DNA from: Bacteroidia bacterium
Lineage (GTDB): Bacteria > Bacteroidota > Bacteroidia > J057
Direction of reading: 5' to 3'
DNA length: 64,000 bases
NCBI GenBank assembly: GCA_033391075.1
Contig: JAWPMV010000001.1
Location: 7,068,001-7,132,000 of the forward strand
A model generated the notes under the pieces. It ran no database searches, had not been told where the DNA came from, and was given only the letters and a program-made list of their open reading frames with translations. Both the position numbers and the translations under genes were made by a program. How positions within the stretch are numbered: the first letter of the stretch is position 1; each line of letters opens with the position of its first letter. Below, piece by piece: positions 54,487 through 63,305 of the stretch.

Positions 54487-56031
54487 ATGGATACCAAGAT
54501 TATTTATGGATTACTCTTTTGCCTGTTTTTCTCGGATATACTCTTTGGACAAGAAGTTAGACTGGATTCTACTTTTGGAACAGGAGGGAAGGTAAGCTAT
54601 GATTTTGGTAATGCTTATAGTAATGCAAGGGATGTTCTGATTCAGCATGAAGGGAAGATCGTGGTAGGTGGGTATACATTAACGGCGAATAATTCAGACT
54701 TTTCTATCCTTAGATTATTGACAAATGGACAGATTGATTCCTCATTTGCCACAAATGGTTATAGGCTTTCAAACTCCCAATTTGATGGGAATGATTATGG
54801 CTTCTCCTTTACTCAGCTGTCTGATAGTAGTTTTATTTTGACAGGAGCGTCTCAGACTACTCCAAGTAGGCCTTCCAGTGGAGTTGTCCGATATGATACC
54901 AGTGGCGTTCAAAAAATGTTTGTGAATTTTAACGTTGGACCATTAGCTGACTCAACATTCAAAGCAGTAGTTCTTCCAAACGGGAATATTTTAATCGGAG
55001 GCTGGGATGGGCTGAATATAGACTTTTGCTTACTAGGGATTTTACCAAACTTATTAGGACCAGATCCCATCTTCGGCACAGAAGCTAAAGTATGTATAAG
55101 TGATTCAGAAATGTCGAGAATGTACGACATGGCTTTACAAAGTGATGGTAAAATCCTTGCTGTTGGGGAAAGTAAATTTAGAGGAGAAAAAGACTTTATT
55201 ATAGCCAGATTTAACTCTGACGGTTCATTAGATTCGAGTTTTGCTGTTCATGGAATTTTTAGACAAGACTTCAATTCAAATAAGGAATCAGCTTTTGTTG
55301 TTCTCCCTACTTTCGGAAGTAAAACACTAATAGCTGGCACAGGTAGTTTTAAGGACAGTTTAGGATTCAATATGATTCGTCTGAATTCCTCTGGGCAGCT
55401 TGATACGACCTTTGGGGATTCTGGAATAGTTCGAGAAAGTTTTACTCTATATCCCGGAGGTAAATCACTGATCAAATTACCTGATGGGAAGCTTATTGCA
55501 GTTGGCTCAAGGTATAACGGAGCAAGCGAAGATTTTGTGTTGGCCGGATTTACTATTGATGGGATTATCGATTCCACTTTCGGCCAAAACGGAATGCTCC
55601 TAACTGATTTCGAAGGGACAGATGATAGAGCTTATTCTGTAACCTATGATTCTTCGTCCCATTCCCTTTTTGTAGTAGGGGAAAGTGTAGATGATACGAG
55701 TGCAGTATTTGCCATTGCTAAGTACAACTTGGGAGCTCGAGTCGGGCTTGAAACATTCCCTTCGATTATTCAGGAAGCGAAACTGTATCCCAATCCAAGC
55801 AAGAGCGGTAGCCAGTTGAAATTTTCACTTCAAAATTCATCTTCTCTCACAATAGATATCCTTGACCTTCAGGGACGATCCCTTCGCAATATTATAAGAG
55901 ATCAGTTTTTTTACTCAGGAGCTCATGAGGTAGATGTAGCGATGGATGAAATCCCTGCAGGTGTGTATACGCTTCGAATGCTGAGTCGAGCGGGTTTTTC
56001 GCAAATAGTTCGCTTTGTTAAATTGCCTTAA
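54487..56031 (+). CDS. Delta-60 repeat protein with T9SS tail, copy 1
   Basis: 514 residues from the ATG at 54487 (signal peptide MDTKIIYGLLFCLFFSDILFG). The body is a set of delta-60 repeats (LDSTFGTGGKV... DGKILAVGES... DFIIARFNSDGSLDSSF), which fold as a beta propeller-like solenoid. The C-terminus (EAKLYPNPSKSGS... IPAGVYTLRML) is a T9SS sorting domain. It is the first of two tandem paralogues. Confidence 0.87.
   Translation: MDTKIIYGLLFCLFFSDILFGQEVRLDSTFGTGGKVSYDFGNAYSNARDVLIQHEGKIVVGGYTLTANNSDFSILRLLTNGQIDSSFATNGYRLSNSQFDGNDYGFSFTQLSDSSFILTGASQTTPSRPSSGVVRYDTSGVQKMFVNFNVGPLADSTFKAVVLPNGNILIGGWDGLNIDFCLLGILPNLLGPDPIFGTEAKVCISDSEMSRMYDMALQSDGKILAVGESKFRGEKDFIIARFNSDGSLDSSFAVHGIFRQDFNSNKESAFVVLPTFGSKTLIAGTGSFKDSLGFNMIRLNSSGQLDTTFGDSGIVRESFTLYPGGKSLIKLPDGKLIAVGSRYNGASEDFVLAGFTIDGIIDSTFGQNGMLLTDFEGTDDRAYSVTYDSSSHSLFVVGESVDDTSAVFAIAKYNLGARVGLETFPSIIQEAKLYPNPSKSGSQLKFSLQNSSSLTIDILDLQGRSLRNIIRDQFFYSGAHEVDVAMDEIPAGVYTLRMLSRAGFSQIVRFVKLP
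55570..55712 (+). repeat. 143-bp perfect repeat in delta-60 copy 1
   Basis: Identical to 57137-57279 (offset 1567), with high similarity on to about 55795. Flanking middle regions are much less alike, so this block was probably homogenised by gene conversion. Confidence 0.85.
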
Positions 56032-56053
56032 CCAGCTAATCCCAATCCAAGCT

Positions 56054-57598
56054 ATGAGTACAAAGACTATTTATGGATTACTCATTTTCCTGTTATACTC
56101 GGATATACTCTTTGGACAAGAAGTTAGACTGGATTCTACTTTTGGAATAGGAGGGAAGGTAACTTTTGATTTTGGTAATGCCTATAGTTACGCAAGGGAT
56201 GTTCGTATGCAGTATGCAGGGAAGATAGTGGTAGGCGGATACACCGAAAATCCAGCCAATGATGACTTTGCACTAGTACGATTTGATCAAAATGGAAGTA
56301 TCGATACGACTTTTGGAATAGGTGGATCTACCACTACTAATTTCCAATTTAATGAGGATGATCAAGCTATGTCCCTTGACATAGCTTCTGATTCAAGTAT
56401 AATTTTAGTAGGGCCATCTTCCAGAACTTTATCGAACAGCCTGGGATTTTCTTGGTACTATTCTGATGGGAGTATGCGATTCCAAGGAAATATTTCTGCT
56501 GGGCCAATATTTGATACTACTTATCAAGTGCTAATCCAGCCAGATGGAAAGATTATTCTTGGAGGCTTTTCATTGTTTAATTCTTTTTTGATTTCAAGAA
56601 GATTAGTTAATCCCTTGCAGATAGATTTCTCTTTCGGGGATGAGGGGATTGCACAGATAGATTGTTGCGGGATTAATACAAGTTTAGATTTATTACTTCA
56701 ACCGGACGGTAAAATACTAAGTATTGGAGTGAATAAAGGCTTCAGTTCTGGAAATAGAAACTTCTCAGTAGGAAGATTTAACTCAGATGGCAGTACCGAT
56801 TCAAGCTTTAATTCTGTAGGGGTATTTACCCAGGATTTTGGATTCAATTATGAATTGGCCTTCGCTGGGGCTTTAACTTCAAATGGAAAAATCGTTTTGG
56901 GCGGATTAGGTGAGTATGATGGGGCATTTGGATTTAATATGATCCAGTTATCGTCCCATGGACAATTAGATACTACTTTTGGAAATTCTGGGATCCTGAG
57001 AGCTGATTTTGTGCCTCATTTAGGAGGTGAGTCCTTAGTAATACTTCCTGGGGGAAAAATCATAGCGGTTGGGACCTATACACAAGGCCCTGATGAGGAT
57101 TTTGCTCTATTGCGTTTCATGCCAAATGGGATAGTAGATTCCACTTTCGGCCAAAACGGAATGCTCCTAACTGATTTCGAAGGGACAGATGATAGAGCTT
57201 ATTCTGTAACCTATGATTCTTCGTCCCATTCCCTTTTTGTAGTAGGGGAAAGTGTAGATGATACGAGTGCAGTATTTGCTATTGCCAAGTACAACTTAGG
57301 AGCTCGAGTCGGGCTTGAAAAATTCCCTTCGATTATTCAGGAAGCGAAACTGTATCCCAATCCCAGCAGGAGTGATAGCCAGTTGAAATTTTCTCTTCAT
57401 AATTCAGCCTCTCTCACAATAGATATACTTGATCTTCAGGGGCGATCTTTTCGCAATATTACAAGAGATCAGTTTTTTCACTCAGGAGCTCATGAGGTTG
57501 ATGTAGTGATGGATGAAATCCCTGCAGGTGTGTACTCGCTTCGAATACTGAGTCGAGTGGGTTTTTCGCAAATAGTTCGCTTTGTTAAATTGCCTTAG
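56054..57598 (+). CDS. Delta-60 repeat protein with T9SS tail, copy 2
   Basis: Also 514 residues from the ATG at 56054 (MSTKTIYGLLIFLLYSDILFG). Same design as copy 1: signal peptide, LDSTFGIGGKV repeats and T9SS tail. The N-terminal 25 and C-terminal 130 residues are nearly identical to copy 1 while the middle has diverged, including a DCCG segment not in copy 1. Stop lies 18 bp from the convergent DinB gene. Confidence 0.87.
   Translation: MSTKTIYGLLIFLLYSDILFGQEVRLDSTFGIGGKVTFDFGNAYSYARDVRMQYAGKIVVGGYTENPANDDFALVRFDQNGSIDTTFGIGGSTTTNFQFNEDDQAMSLDIASDSSIILVGPSSRTLSNSLGFSWYYSDGSMRFQGNISAGPIFDTTYQVLIQPDGKIILGGFSLFNSFLISRRLVNPLQIDFSFGDEGIAQIDCCGINTSLDLLLQPDGKILSIGVNKGFSSGNRNFSVGRFNSDGSTDSSFNSVGVFTQDFGFNYELAFAGALTSNGKIVLGGLGEYDGAFGFNMIQLSSHGQLDTTFGNSGILRADFVPHLGGESLVILPGGKIIAVGTYTQGPDEDFALLRFMPNGIVDSTFGQNGMLLTDFEGTDDRAYSVTYDSSSHSLFVVGESVDDTSAVFAIAKYNLGARVGLEKFPSIIQEAKLYPNPSRSDSQLKFSLHNSASLTIDILDLQGRSFRNITRDQFFHSGAHEVDVVMDEIPAGVYSLRILSRVGFSQIVRFVKLP
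57137..57279 (+). repeat. 143-bp perfect repeat in delta-60 copy 2
   Basis: Partner of 55570-55712; the first mismatch is C/T at 55713 and 57280. Confidence 0.85.
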
Positions 57599-57616
57599 CC
57601 AGCTAATCCTTTTCCC

Positions 57617-58093
57617 CTACAAAAATCCATCTTCCGTCAGCCACAGCTGCTCAATCCGATACATGTGAAAGTGATCGTGCATGTGCAGGTGGCGCAAAAG
57701 AATATAAGCAGTGTATAGTTTGTACTCGGGATGTTTTGCCTGCTTTTTCCAAATGTGCGTGTCAAAGCCGGAAACGACTTCTATCAGGGAAGTTCTGAGT
57801 TGCTGAAAGCGGGCGATTTCTTCCTCCATGTTCAGGCGCATGAGTTCGTCAACCGGGGTAGTGGTGCCCGGTAAATAATGCTCGAACTCAATATTCTCCT
57901 CTTCTTTGAAGGTTTTGAATCGATTCAGGATCATGGCTTCTGCCTGTGAGAAATGACAGACGTGTTCGTGGATGCTCCACTTGCCGGGAATTCGCTGAAC
58001 TTTCAGGGATTCTTCCGGAATATCTTTCAGGAGGTTTTCCAGAATGAGGGGTGTTTTCCTGAGGCCATCAATCAGGATGTCTATGTCGGTCAT
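57617..58093 (-). CDS. DinB-family protein
   Basis: 158 residues of the DinB_2 four-helix fold: GKWSIHEHVCHFSQAEAMILNRF, with metal ligands from His47-type HVCH and the C-terminal HMHDHFHMYRIEQLW. Often a thiol-dependent transferase or of unknown role in Bacteroidota. Single gene between convergent delta-60 gene and the molybdoenzyme gene. Confidence 0.85.
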   Translation of the reverse strand: MTDIDILIDGLRKTPLILENLLKDIPEESLKVQRIPGKWSIHEHVCHFSQAEAMILNRFKTFKEEENIEFEHYLPGTTTPVDELMRLNMEEEIARFQQLRTSLIEVVSGFDTHIWKKQAKHPEYKLYTAYILLRHLHMHDHFHMYRIEQLWLTEDGFL

Positions 58094-58120
58094 GGGTCGA
58101 AGTGATTTTGTAGGCGAAAT

Positions 58121-60304
58121 TTAGCTTTTATTTGGATCGGCAAGCTTCTTAATCGGCAGATTTCTGATACGTTCTCCCTGCAATTGATAGAGCGCATTGC
58201 ACAAGGCAGGGGCTGCAGAAGGCAAGGTAATCTCTCCCAATCCCTGTGGAGAGATCTTGCTATCAACTATCTCAACGATAATCTCTGGACATTCTGCCAT
58301 GCGCATCATGCGATAGGTATCAAAGTTTTGATCCACAGCCCTGCCTTTGTCGATCCGCACTTCTCCATACAAGGCATTATTGATGCCGTCTATGATACCT
58401 CCTTCTATTTGGGCCAAAGCTCCGGAGCGATTTACCACGATGCCGCAGTCTACAGCTACATATACTTTATCGATGCTAAATCCATTTGCTGTCTTGCTGA
58501 CTTCCGTAATCTGGCCGACGTAGGAGCCAAACATGAATTGAGCTGCAAATCCGAGATACCTATTTGTGCTTTTTCGATCGTCCCAGGAAGAAAGTTTTCG
58601 CACCCTTTTGATGACTTCGCGTAATCGCCCCGTTTCATAGCTTTCATCTCCTTCATCATTCATGGGCAATTCCTGGCTTTCTTCTCCCATCATCTTCAAA
58701 CGATATTCTATAGGATCTGCCTCAGCTAGTTCTGCCATTTCGTCCAAAAATCCCTGAACTACAAAACAAAAGGCATTGTGTCCGGGACCTCTCCAGGCAC
58801 CCGTCGAAATGGCCGTATCGATAGGCGTATATTCCACCTTGAAATTCGGAACAAATGAAGCCGGGAATACATAGGGAAAGACTTCACTCAAATGAGGCGA
58901 CACATTCGATTTTCGATACAAATAGCGGGAGGTGGAAGAGGCATTTAAGTACCAGGCGGACAAATTCCCTTCCTCATCTAGCGCTCCTTTCAATCGATAC
59001 CTGCCCATCTGACGGTAATAATCATGGGCAATATCATCTTCCCTAGTCCAGAGTATCTGAACCGGATGCTTCAATTGTTGGGACACATAAAGGGCTTCGG
59101 CGATATTATCAATCAACAACCTTCGCCCAAATCCTCCTCCATTTCTTTGCTGATGGATGATGTATTGTTCAGGGGAAATGCCTGTGCTTTCCTGCAAGGT
59201 TTTGGATCGGGGAAAACCCGGCTGTTGAGTAGCTCCCCAACACTCGGTTTTTTCTTCGCCCACATCGGCCGTATAGTTATGGGGTTCCATAGCCACATGT
59301 GCTAAAAAAGGGACCGAATAAGTCGCTTCAATTTGTCTGGAATGCTGACGAAAAGCTCTATTTACATTTCCATCATTACGCACCTTGATTTCTCCCGGTC
59401 GATTGATGTTTGCTTCCATCTCTTCTGTCAACTCTTCTGTGCCTCTCAAAAGCTCAGGCGCTTCTTCCCACTCGACCTTCAGGAGTTTTCGAGCTTTGAT
59501 GGCTGTCCAGCTATCCTTCGCAACTACGGCGATCCCATTTCTCATGCGTGTGGGATTATCGTCTGCCGGTATTTCCAGGACATCAATGACGCCTTCCATA
59601 TTCTTGCATTCCGTGGCATCAAAGGATTTGACCTTCCCTCCGAAAACGGGAGATTTAGCAATAACGGCCACATAAGCTCCCGGAGGTTTTGCATCTATCC
59701 CATACAAGGCTTTGCCGGATACAATTTCATGCGCATCGACAGTAGGAATACTTTTTCCGATGAGTTTGAACTCAGCCGGATCTTTTAGGGGAACTTCCTC
59801 AGGAGCTTCAAAAGTAGCCGCCAGCTCTGCCACGTCTCCATAGCTAATGGATCGGCCGGATACTTCATGGAAAATCTTGCCTTCTGAAGTGGTACAACTT
59901 TCAGCTTCTACCTGCCAGGTTGAGGCTGCTGCTTTGATAAGCAAATGTCGGGCAGTCGCGCCTACTTTCCGCAAATTCTCCCAATTAGAGCTGATGGCTG
60001 TACTTCCCCCAGCAAATTGACCACCTAAATCAGTATTATAACCGGCATGCTCTACTTTAACATCCTCCCAGGCGACATCCAGTTCTTCCGCTATGATCAT
60101 GGGAAGGGAGGTCATGACTCCCTGCCCGATTTCTGGATTTTTGGCGAGTATGGTAAATGAATTGTCAGAACCGATGCGCAAAAAGGCATTGATCGCATAT
60201 TCCGAAACGGCTGCTGCTTTGGCTGGCGTACAGGATAATTGAAATTCCAACAAGAGGCCGGTCGAAAGGAGCCCACTGATTTTAATAAAGTTCCGTCTTT
60301 GCAT
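58121..60304 (-). CDS. Xanthine dehydrogenase-type molybdopterin subunit
   Basis: 727 residues from the ATG at 60304 (MQRRNFIKISGLLSTG), a twin-arginine signal. A longer frame upstream to 60430 adds non-conserved residues overlapping the PAP2 gene. Motifs: EIGQGVMTSLPMIIAEELD, GGSTAISS, QRNGGGFGRRL, STGAWRGPGHNAF, and a final GLGEITLPSAAPA with the likely glutamate. This is the isoquinoline 1-oxidoreductase beta-subunit type, periplasmic. The iron-sulfur partner subunit is not in the window, so it must be elsewhere or absent. Confidence 0.88.
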   Translation of the reverse strand: MQRRNFIKISGLLSTGLLLEFQLSCTPAKAAAVSEYAINAFLRIGSDNSFTILAKNPEIGQGVMTSLPMIIAEELDVAWEDVKVEHAGYNTDLGGQFAGGSTAISSNWENLRKVGATARHLLIKAAASTWQVEAESCTTSEGKIFHEVSGRSISYGDVAELAATFEAPEEVPLKDPAEFKLIGKSIPTVDAHEIVSGKALYGIDAKPPGAYVAVIAKSPVFGGKVKSFDATECKNMEGVIDVLEIPADDNPTRMRNGIAVVAKDSWTAIKARKLLKVEWEEAPELLRGTEELTEEMEANINRPGEIKVRNDGNVNRAFRQHSRQIEATYSVPFLAHVAMEPHNYTADVGEEKTECWGATQQPGFPRSKTLQESTGISPEQYIIHQQRNGGGFGRRLLIDNIAEALYVSQQLKHPVQILWTREDDIAHDYYRQMGRYRLKGALDEEGNLSAWYLNASSTSRYLYRKSNVSPHLSEVFPYVFPASFVPNFKVEYTPIDTAISTGAWRGPGHNAFCFVVQGFLDEMAELAEADPIEYRLKMMGEESQELPMNDEGDESYETGRLREVIKRVRKLSSWDDRKSTNRYLGFAAQFMFGSYVGQITEVSKTANGFSIDKVYVAVDCGIVVNRSGALAQIEGGIIDGINNALYGEVRIDKGRAVDQNFDTYRMMRMAECPEIIVEIVDSKISPQGLGEITLPSAAPALCNALYQLQGERIRNLPIKKLADPNKS

Positions 60305-60323
60305 AGCGTGTAGGGTAATAGCT

Positions 60324-61199
60324 TTATTTCCATTCAGATTTCGCTGCGGCAAAATCTTTTTTAAATGCGGGGTTTTCCCACATAAGGCTGAGCATTTTAT
60401 GGGCAAGGATTCGAGAAGCCTCTTCATCACTGGGGTAATGAATGCCCATAATTTCTCTGGATTCTCCTACTTCATACGCAATATTTAGAAAGTCGATTCT
60501 TTTTTCCGGAATTAGTTCGCTCCAAACATAGGCTTGAATGTAGGCCCAGAGGGTATGACCACTGGCAAATGAAGGAGAGGACATATTGGCTAAAGGTTGG
60601 AGCCGCTTGTCTAAATGATAGGGCCTGGGGCGGAGTAAATGAAATTTTACTGCAAACTCCATGACGCGCATATCTTTGGTAACTCCTGCCAGTAAACGAG
60701 CCGTTGCGGGATAGTTATTAGCTGTGACCTGAGATCCCATAACTGCCCTGCCTTCATAAAATAAATGCTCTCTATTCTTTTCGTAACGCTCATGATTTTC
60801 CAGAATATCGATATGGGGCCAGTAGCCAATAGGAGCCAGGAATTCTTTAGATCTTTTTATCTGTGCCTCGGTCCGTTTGTTTTGCCATTCCAGGAGAAAC
60901 TCCAATTCTGCCTGGGTTTGTTCAGAGCTATTTGCGGGATATTTCATGGACTTCTTCAGCTGGTCTACCTGCTCATCTGTCAGGTATTCAGGAGCAACCA
61001 TTACATAAATAAGGGCATAACTATAAAGACTACTGGGGAAACTGATTTCATCAAAATGAGCTTTTGCAGGATTGGGTTCTGCGCTTAAAGCAAGCAAATC
61101 TTTGTAGTGATTTTTGGCAGCTTCTAAGGGATGAATACCCTGAGCTGAAAGCACATAAAATGATAGGATAAACAAGAGGTATAGCGTGAATTTTTTCAT
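60324..61199 (-). CDS. PAP2-family acid phosphatase
   Basis: 291 residues with a signal peptide (MKKFTLYLLFILSFYVLSAQG). All three PAP2 motifs are present: KFHLLRPRP (KX6RP), SPSFASGH (PSGH) and SREIMGIHYPSD (SRX5HX3D). Periplasmic class A-like acid phosphatase. Start lies 19 bp from the molybdoenzyme gene in the same direction; the ArsR-type gene lies upstream with a symmetric site between. Confidence 0.88.
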   Translation of the reverse strand: MKKFTLYLLFILSFYVLSAQGIHPLEAAKNHYKDLLALSAEPNPAKAHFDEISFPSSLYSYALIYVMVAPEYLTDEQVDQLKKSMKYPANSSEQTQAELEFLLEWQNKRTEAQIKRSKEFLAPIGYWPHIDILENHERYEKNREHLFYEGRAVMGSQVTANNYPATARLLAGVTKDMRVMEFAVKFHLLRPRPYHLDKRLQPLANMSSPSFASGHTLWAYIQAYVWSELIPEKRIDFLNIAYEVGESREIMGIHYPSDEEASRILAHKMLSLMWENPAFKKDFAAAKSEWK

Positions 61200-61207
61200 G
61201 ATAAAAA

Positions 61208-61254
61208 GATATTAAATCGTATATCGTTAATAGGCGATATGTAAATGTAATATC
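61208..61254 (-). promoter_or_regulatory. Nested inverted repeats before the PAP2 gene
   Basis: ATATCG (61221-61226) and CGATAT (61235-61240) form a symmetric site, bracketed by GATATTA (61208-61214) and TAATATC (61248-61254). It lies between the ArsR-type regulator gene and the PAP2 start, as an ArsR operator would. Confidence 0.5.
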
Positions 61255-61293
61255 TTTTATTACAAATCAAAAGGGGAGGAGTTGAAAGCTGGT

Positions 61294-61617
61294 TTAGCTA
61301 ACTAATGAATCTTTAAACTGCTGCAGGAGCTCTCGATTGAGGTGGTAGAAAGTAAATTTGTCCTGTATACGGGTGGTGAAGAGGCCGCAGTCTTTCAAAA
61401 TTTTGACATGCTGGGAAAGGGTGGATTGGGAATAATCAAACATTTCCCTGAGATATTTATTGCAGGTAACATTATCGAGTCCGGTTTCCTGGTCTTTCTC
61501 ACTTAGAAAGCGAACCAAAGCAACCCGAAGAGGATGGGATAATGCATTCGCGATTTTTGCGATCTCATGATCTTGTTCTGTAATGTAGTCGCTTTTGATT
61601 TTAGACCGTATCCTCAT
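61294..61617 (-). CDS. ArsR-family HTH regulator
   Basis: 107 residues. Winged helix: IAKIANALSHPLRVALVRFL, then CNKYLREMFDYSQSTLSQHVKILKDCGLFTTRIQDKFTFYHLN. Cysteines are few and not arranged as in the metal-sensing forms, so the signal is unknown. Co-directional with the SRPBCC gene (9 bp upstream); the symmetric repeat at 61208-61254 is a likely target. Confidence 0.87.
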   Translation of the reverse strand: MRIRSKIKSDYITEQDHEIAKIANALSHPLRVALVRFLSEKDQETGLDNVTCNKYLREMFDYSQSTLSQHVKILKDCGLFTTRIQDKFTFYHLNRELLQQFKDSLVS

Positions 61618-61626
61618 GCTGTAAAG

Positions 61627-62067
61627 CTACTGTTTTTCCACAAACTCTTTAAACTGCTGCATCCATTTTTCTCCTTGTTTGCGATACACACTGGGAAATA
61701 ATATGGCTATCAATTTGGGCATAAACCATTCCATGCGAACGTACTCATATTCATAATCATAGCGTGTCCGATTCCTGTCTAAAGCAGTGAATTGGCATTT
61801 CATGGTATTGTCCATGTGTTTGTGAGAGTAAAATGCTTCGAAGGAGTGCGGAAGCTTATTGGAAGTAATGGTTTCCGTCAGCAGCATTTCCCTCCCTCCA
61901 TGTTCATAAAACATCTGGGAAACTGCCCCTTCTTTACCCGCCTTACCACTCACTAATTCTTTTTTGACAAAGCCATCCTGGTATTCCGCCAAATAAGCAG
62001 GGTCGGCAAAGAATTTTGTAACCACTTCCAGGGGTTTATTGATTTCTTTAGAGCCTTTGTACTTCAT
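61627..62067 (-). CDS. SRPBCC-family protein
   Basis: 146 residues. Fold pattern of START/Bet v1-like proteins: INKPLEVVTKFFADPAYLAEYQDGF, MLLTETITSNKLPHSF, a long C-terminal helix (YRKQGEKWMQQFKEFVE). The ligand is unknown. Pairing of SRPBCC and ArsR genes is common. Confidence 0.82.
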   Translation of the reverse strand: MKYKGSKEINKPLEVVTKFFADPAYLAEYQDGFVKKELVSGKAGKEGAVSQMFYEHGGREMLLTETITSNKLPHSFEAFYSHKHMDNTMKCQFTALDRNRTRYDYEYEYVRMEWFMPKLIAILFPSVYRKQGEKWMQQFKEFVEKQ

Positions 62068-62181
62068 AGCTTAAGTCTATTTGGTTAAAAGCAGTCTATA
62101 GTACTACCTAATATATGGAAAAGTGTTGAATGCCGACAAATCTCAAAGATCTGCCGGCACTTCTCAGATAGTTATTCTGTA

Positions 62182-62730
62182 CTAAAATAATTTTGCTTTG
62201 GGAGGCTCAATACCTTTCACCCGAAAATAGATTGCACACTGACCTCTATGGTGAGTTTGGTGTTCGAAGGCTTTATTCAACCAGGCTTGACGACTGATTT
62301 TGAAGGGACCTCTTTCGATCACCTCATCCAATTTCGAAGCATCCATTTCTTCGATGCTTTTTATGACATAATCATAGCATTCGGTCACGATTTTCTTTAG
62401 GGCTTCTTTTTCGTGGTATTGTTCTGATTTTTCCAGATTCACATCGGCATAAATCCGTTCCGCTCCAGTACCATTAGAGGCTAAACCGACATTGCCCTGA
62501 GAGATGTGTAGCATCTGCACTGAAAAGGAACGTATGCCTTCAACGGGTCGATAAGACATAGCATCTGCCGGCATAGCATCCACATATTCCAGTGTATAGG
62601 TTTTAGCGCGCTCCCAATCTTCGATCATCAATTGTTTTGTCGCTTCCTCAGGAATGGATTCCTGGGCAAAAGTGGGATTCGAAATACCAAAAAAGGGGAT
62701 TAGCAGGAGAAATAGGGATAGTCTTTTCAT
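62182..62730 (-). CDS. Exported DinB-family protein
   Basis: 182 residues with a signal peptide (MKRLSLFLLLIPFFGISNPTFAQ). The DinB fold shows in MLHISQGNV and the AFEHQTHHRGQCAIYFRVKGI metal site. Differs from the cytosolic 57617 gene in being exported. First gene of a minus-strand run of DinB, SRPBCC, ArsR, PAP2, molybdoenzyme. Confidence 0.85.
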   Translation of the reverse strand: MKRLSLFLLLIPFFGISNPTFAQESIPEEATKQLMIEDWERAKTYTLEYVDAMPADAMSYRPVEGIRSFSVQMLHISQGNVGLASNGTGAERIYADVNLEKSEQYHEKEALKKIVTECYDYVIKSIEEMDASKLDEVIERGPFKISRQAWLNKAFEHQTHHRGQCAIYFRVKGIEPPKAKLF

Positions 62731-62809
62731 CGTAATGAATTATAGGTTAATGAAAATATCTCCTCCTGATGTTACAACATTAATTTACGCATTATTTCTG
62801 GATTAGGCC

Positions 62810-63301
62810 TTAAAACCTCTTTTGGAAACGAAAGCTATTCAGAATTTTCCCATTCCCATCTTTCAACAAAAGCATATAGGTTCCCACTGCGTAGTTGCTT
62901 ACATCAAAGGTATGCTCGCTATTGCTTCCTATTTCTATAGGCAAAGCTTTGCTAACTTTTCGTCCCCTCATATCTATGAACTCAACAGCGATTTTTCTTC
63001 TCTCTTCACTCTCTATTTCCAGGATCAGTTTTTCTCGTGTAGGATTGGGATAAAGCCTGAAAGTCGCTTTCCCTAATAAAGGATCAACAGAAGTTGCCCA
63101 AAGTTCATCGGGCTGCTGAAATCCTTGTGCGAGGATCAGATCACTTCCACTTGCTGTAGCAATGACACTTTCTCCCAGGGTAGAACTGAGTTGATCATTA
63201 TTCGAACCTCCTGAGCTGATGACGGATCGGCTGATGCTTTGGCCCTGACAAAGATGAAGACTCAGGAGCAAAGCCATGCTAAGCATTGATTTGAAAAACA
63301 T
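62810..63301 (-). CDS. Short secreted protein with T9SS sorting domain
   Basis: 163 residues: signal peptide, a short segment (SVISSGGSNNDQLSSTLGESVIATASGSDLILAQGFQQPD) found at the start of many Bacteroidota fimbrial-like partners, then a T9SS sorting domain (RLYPNPTREKL... VGTYMLLLKDGNGK). Its start lies 4 bp from the stop of the S74-type gene, so the two are co-transcribed and likely exported together. Confidence 0.82.
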   Translation of the reverse strand: MFFKSMLSMALLLSLHLCQGQSISRSVISSGGSNNDQLSSTLGESVIATASGSDLILAQGFQQPDELWATSVDPLLGKATFRLYPNPTREKLILEIESEERRKIAVEFIDMRGRKVSKALPIEIGSNSEHTFDVSNYAVGTYMLLLKDGNGKILNSFRFQKRF

Positions 63302-63305
63302 AGGA

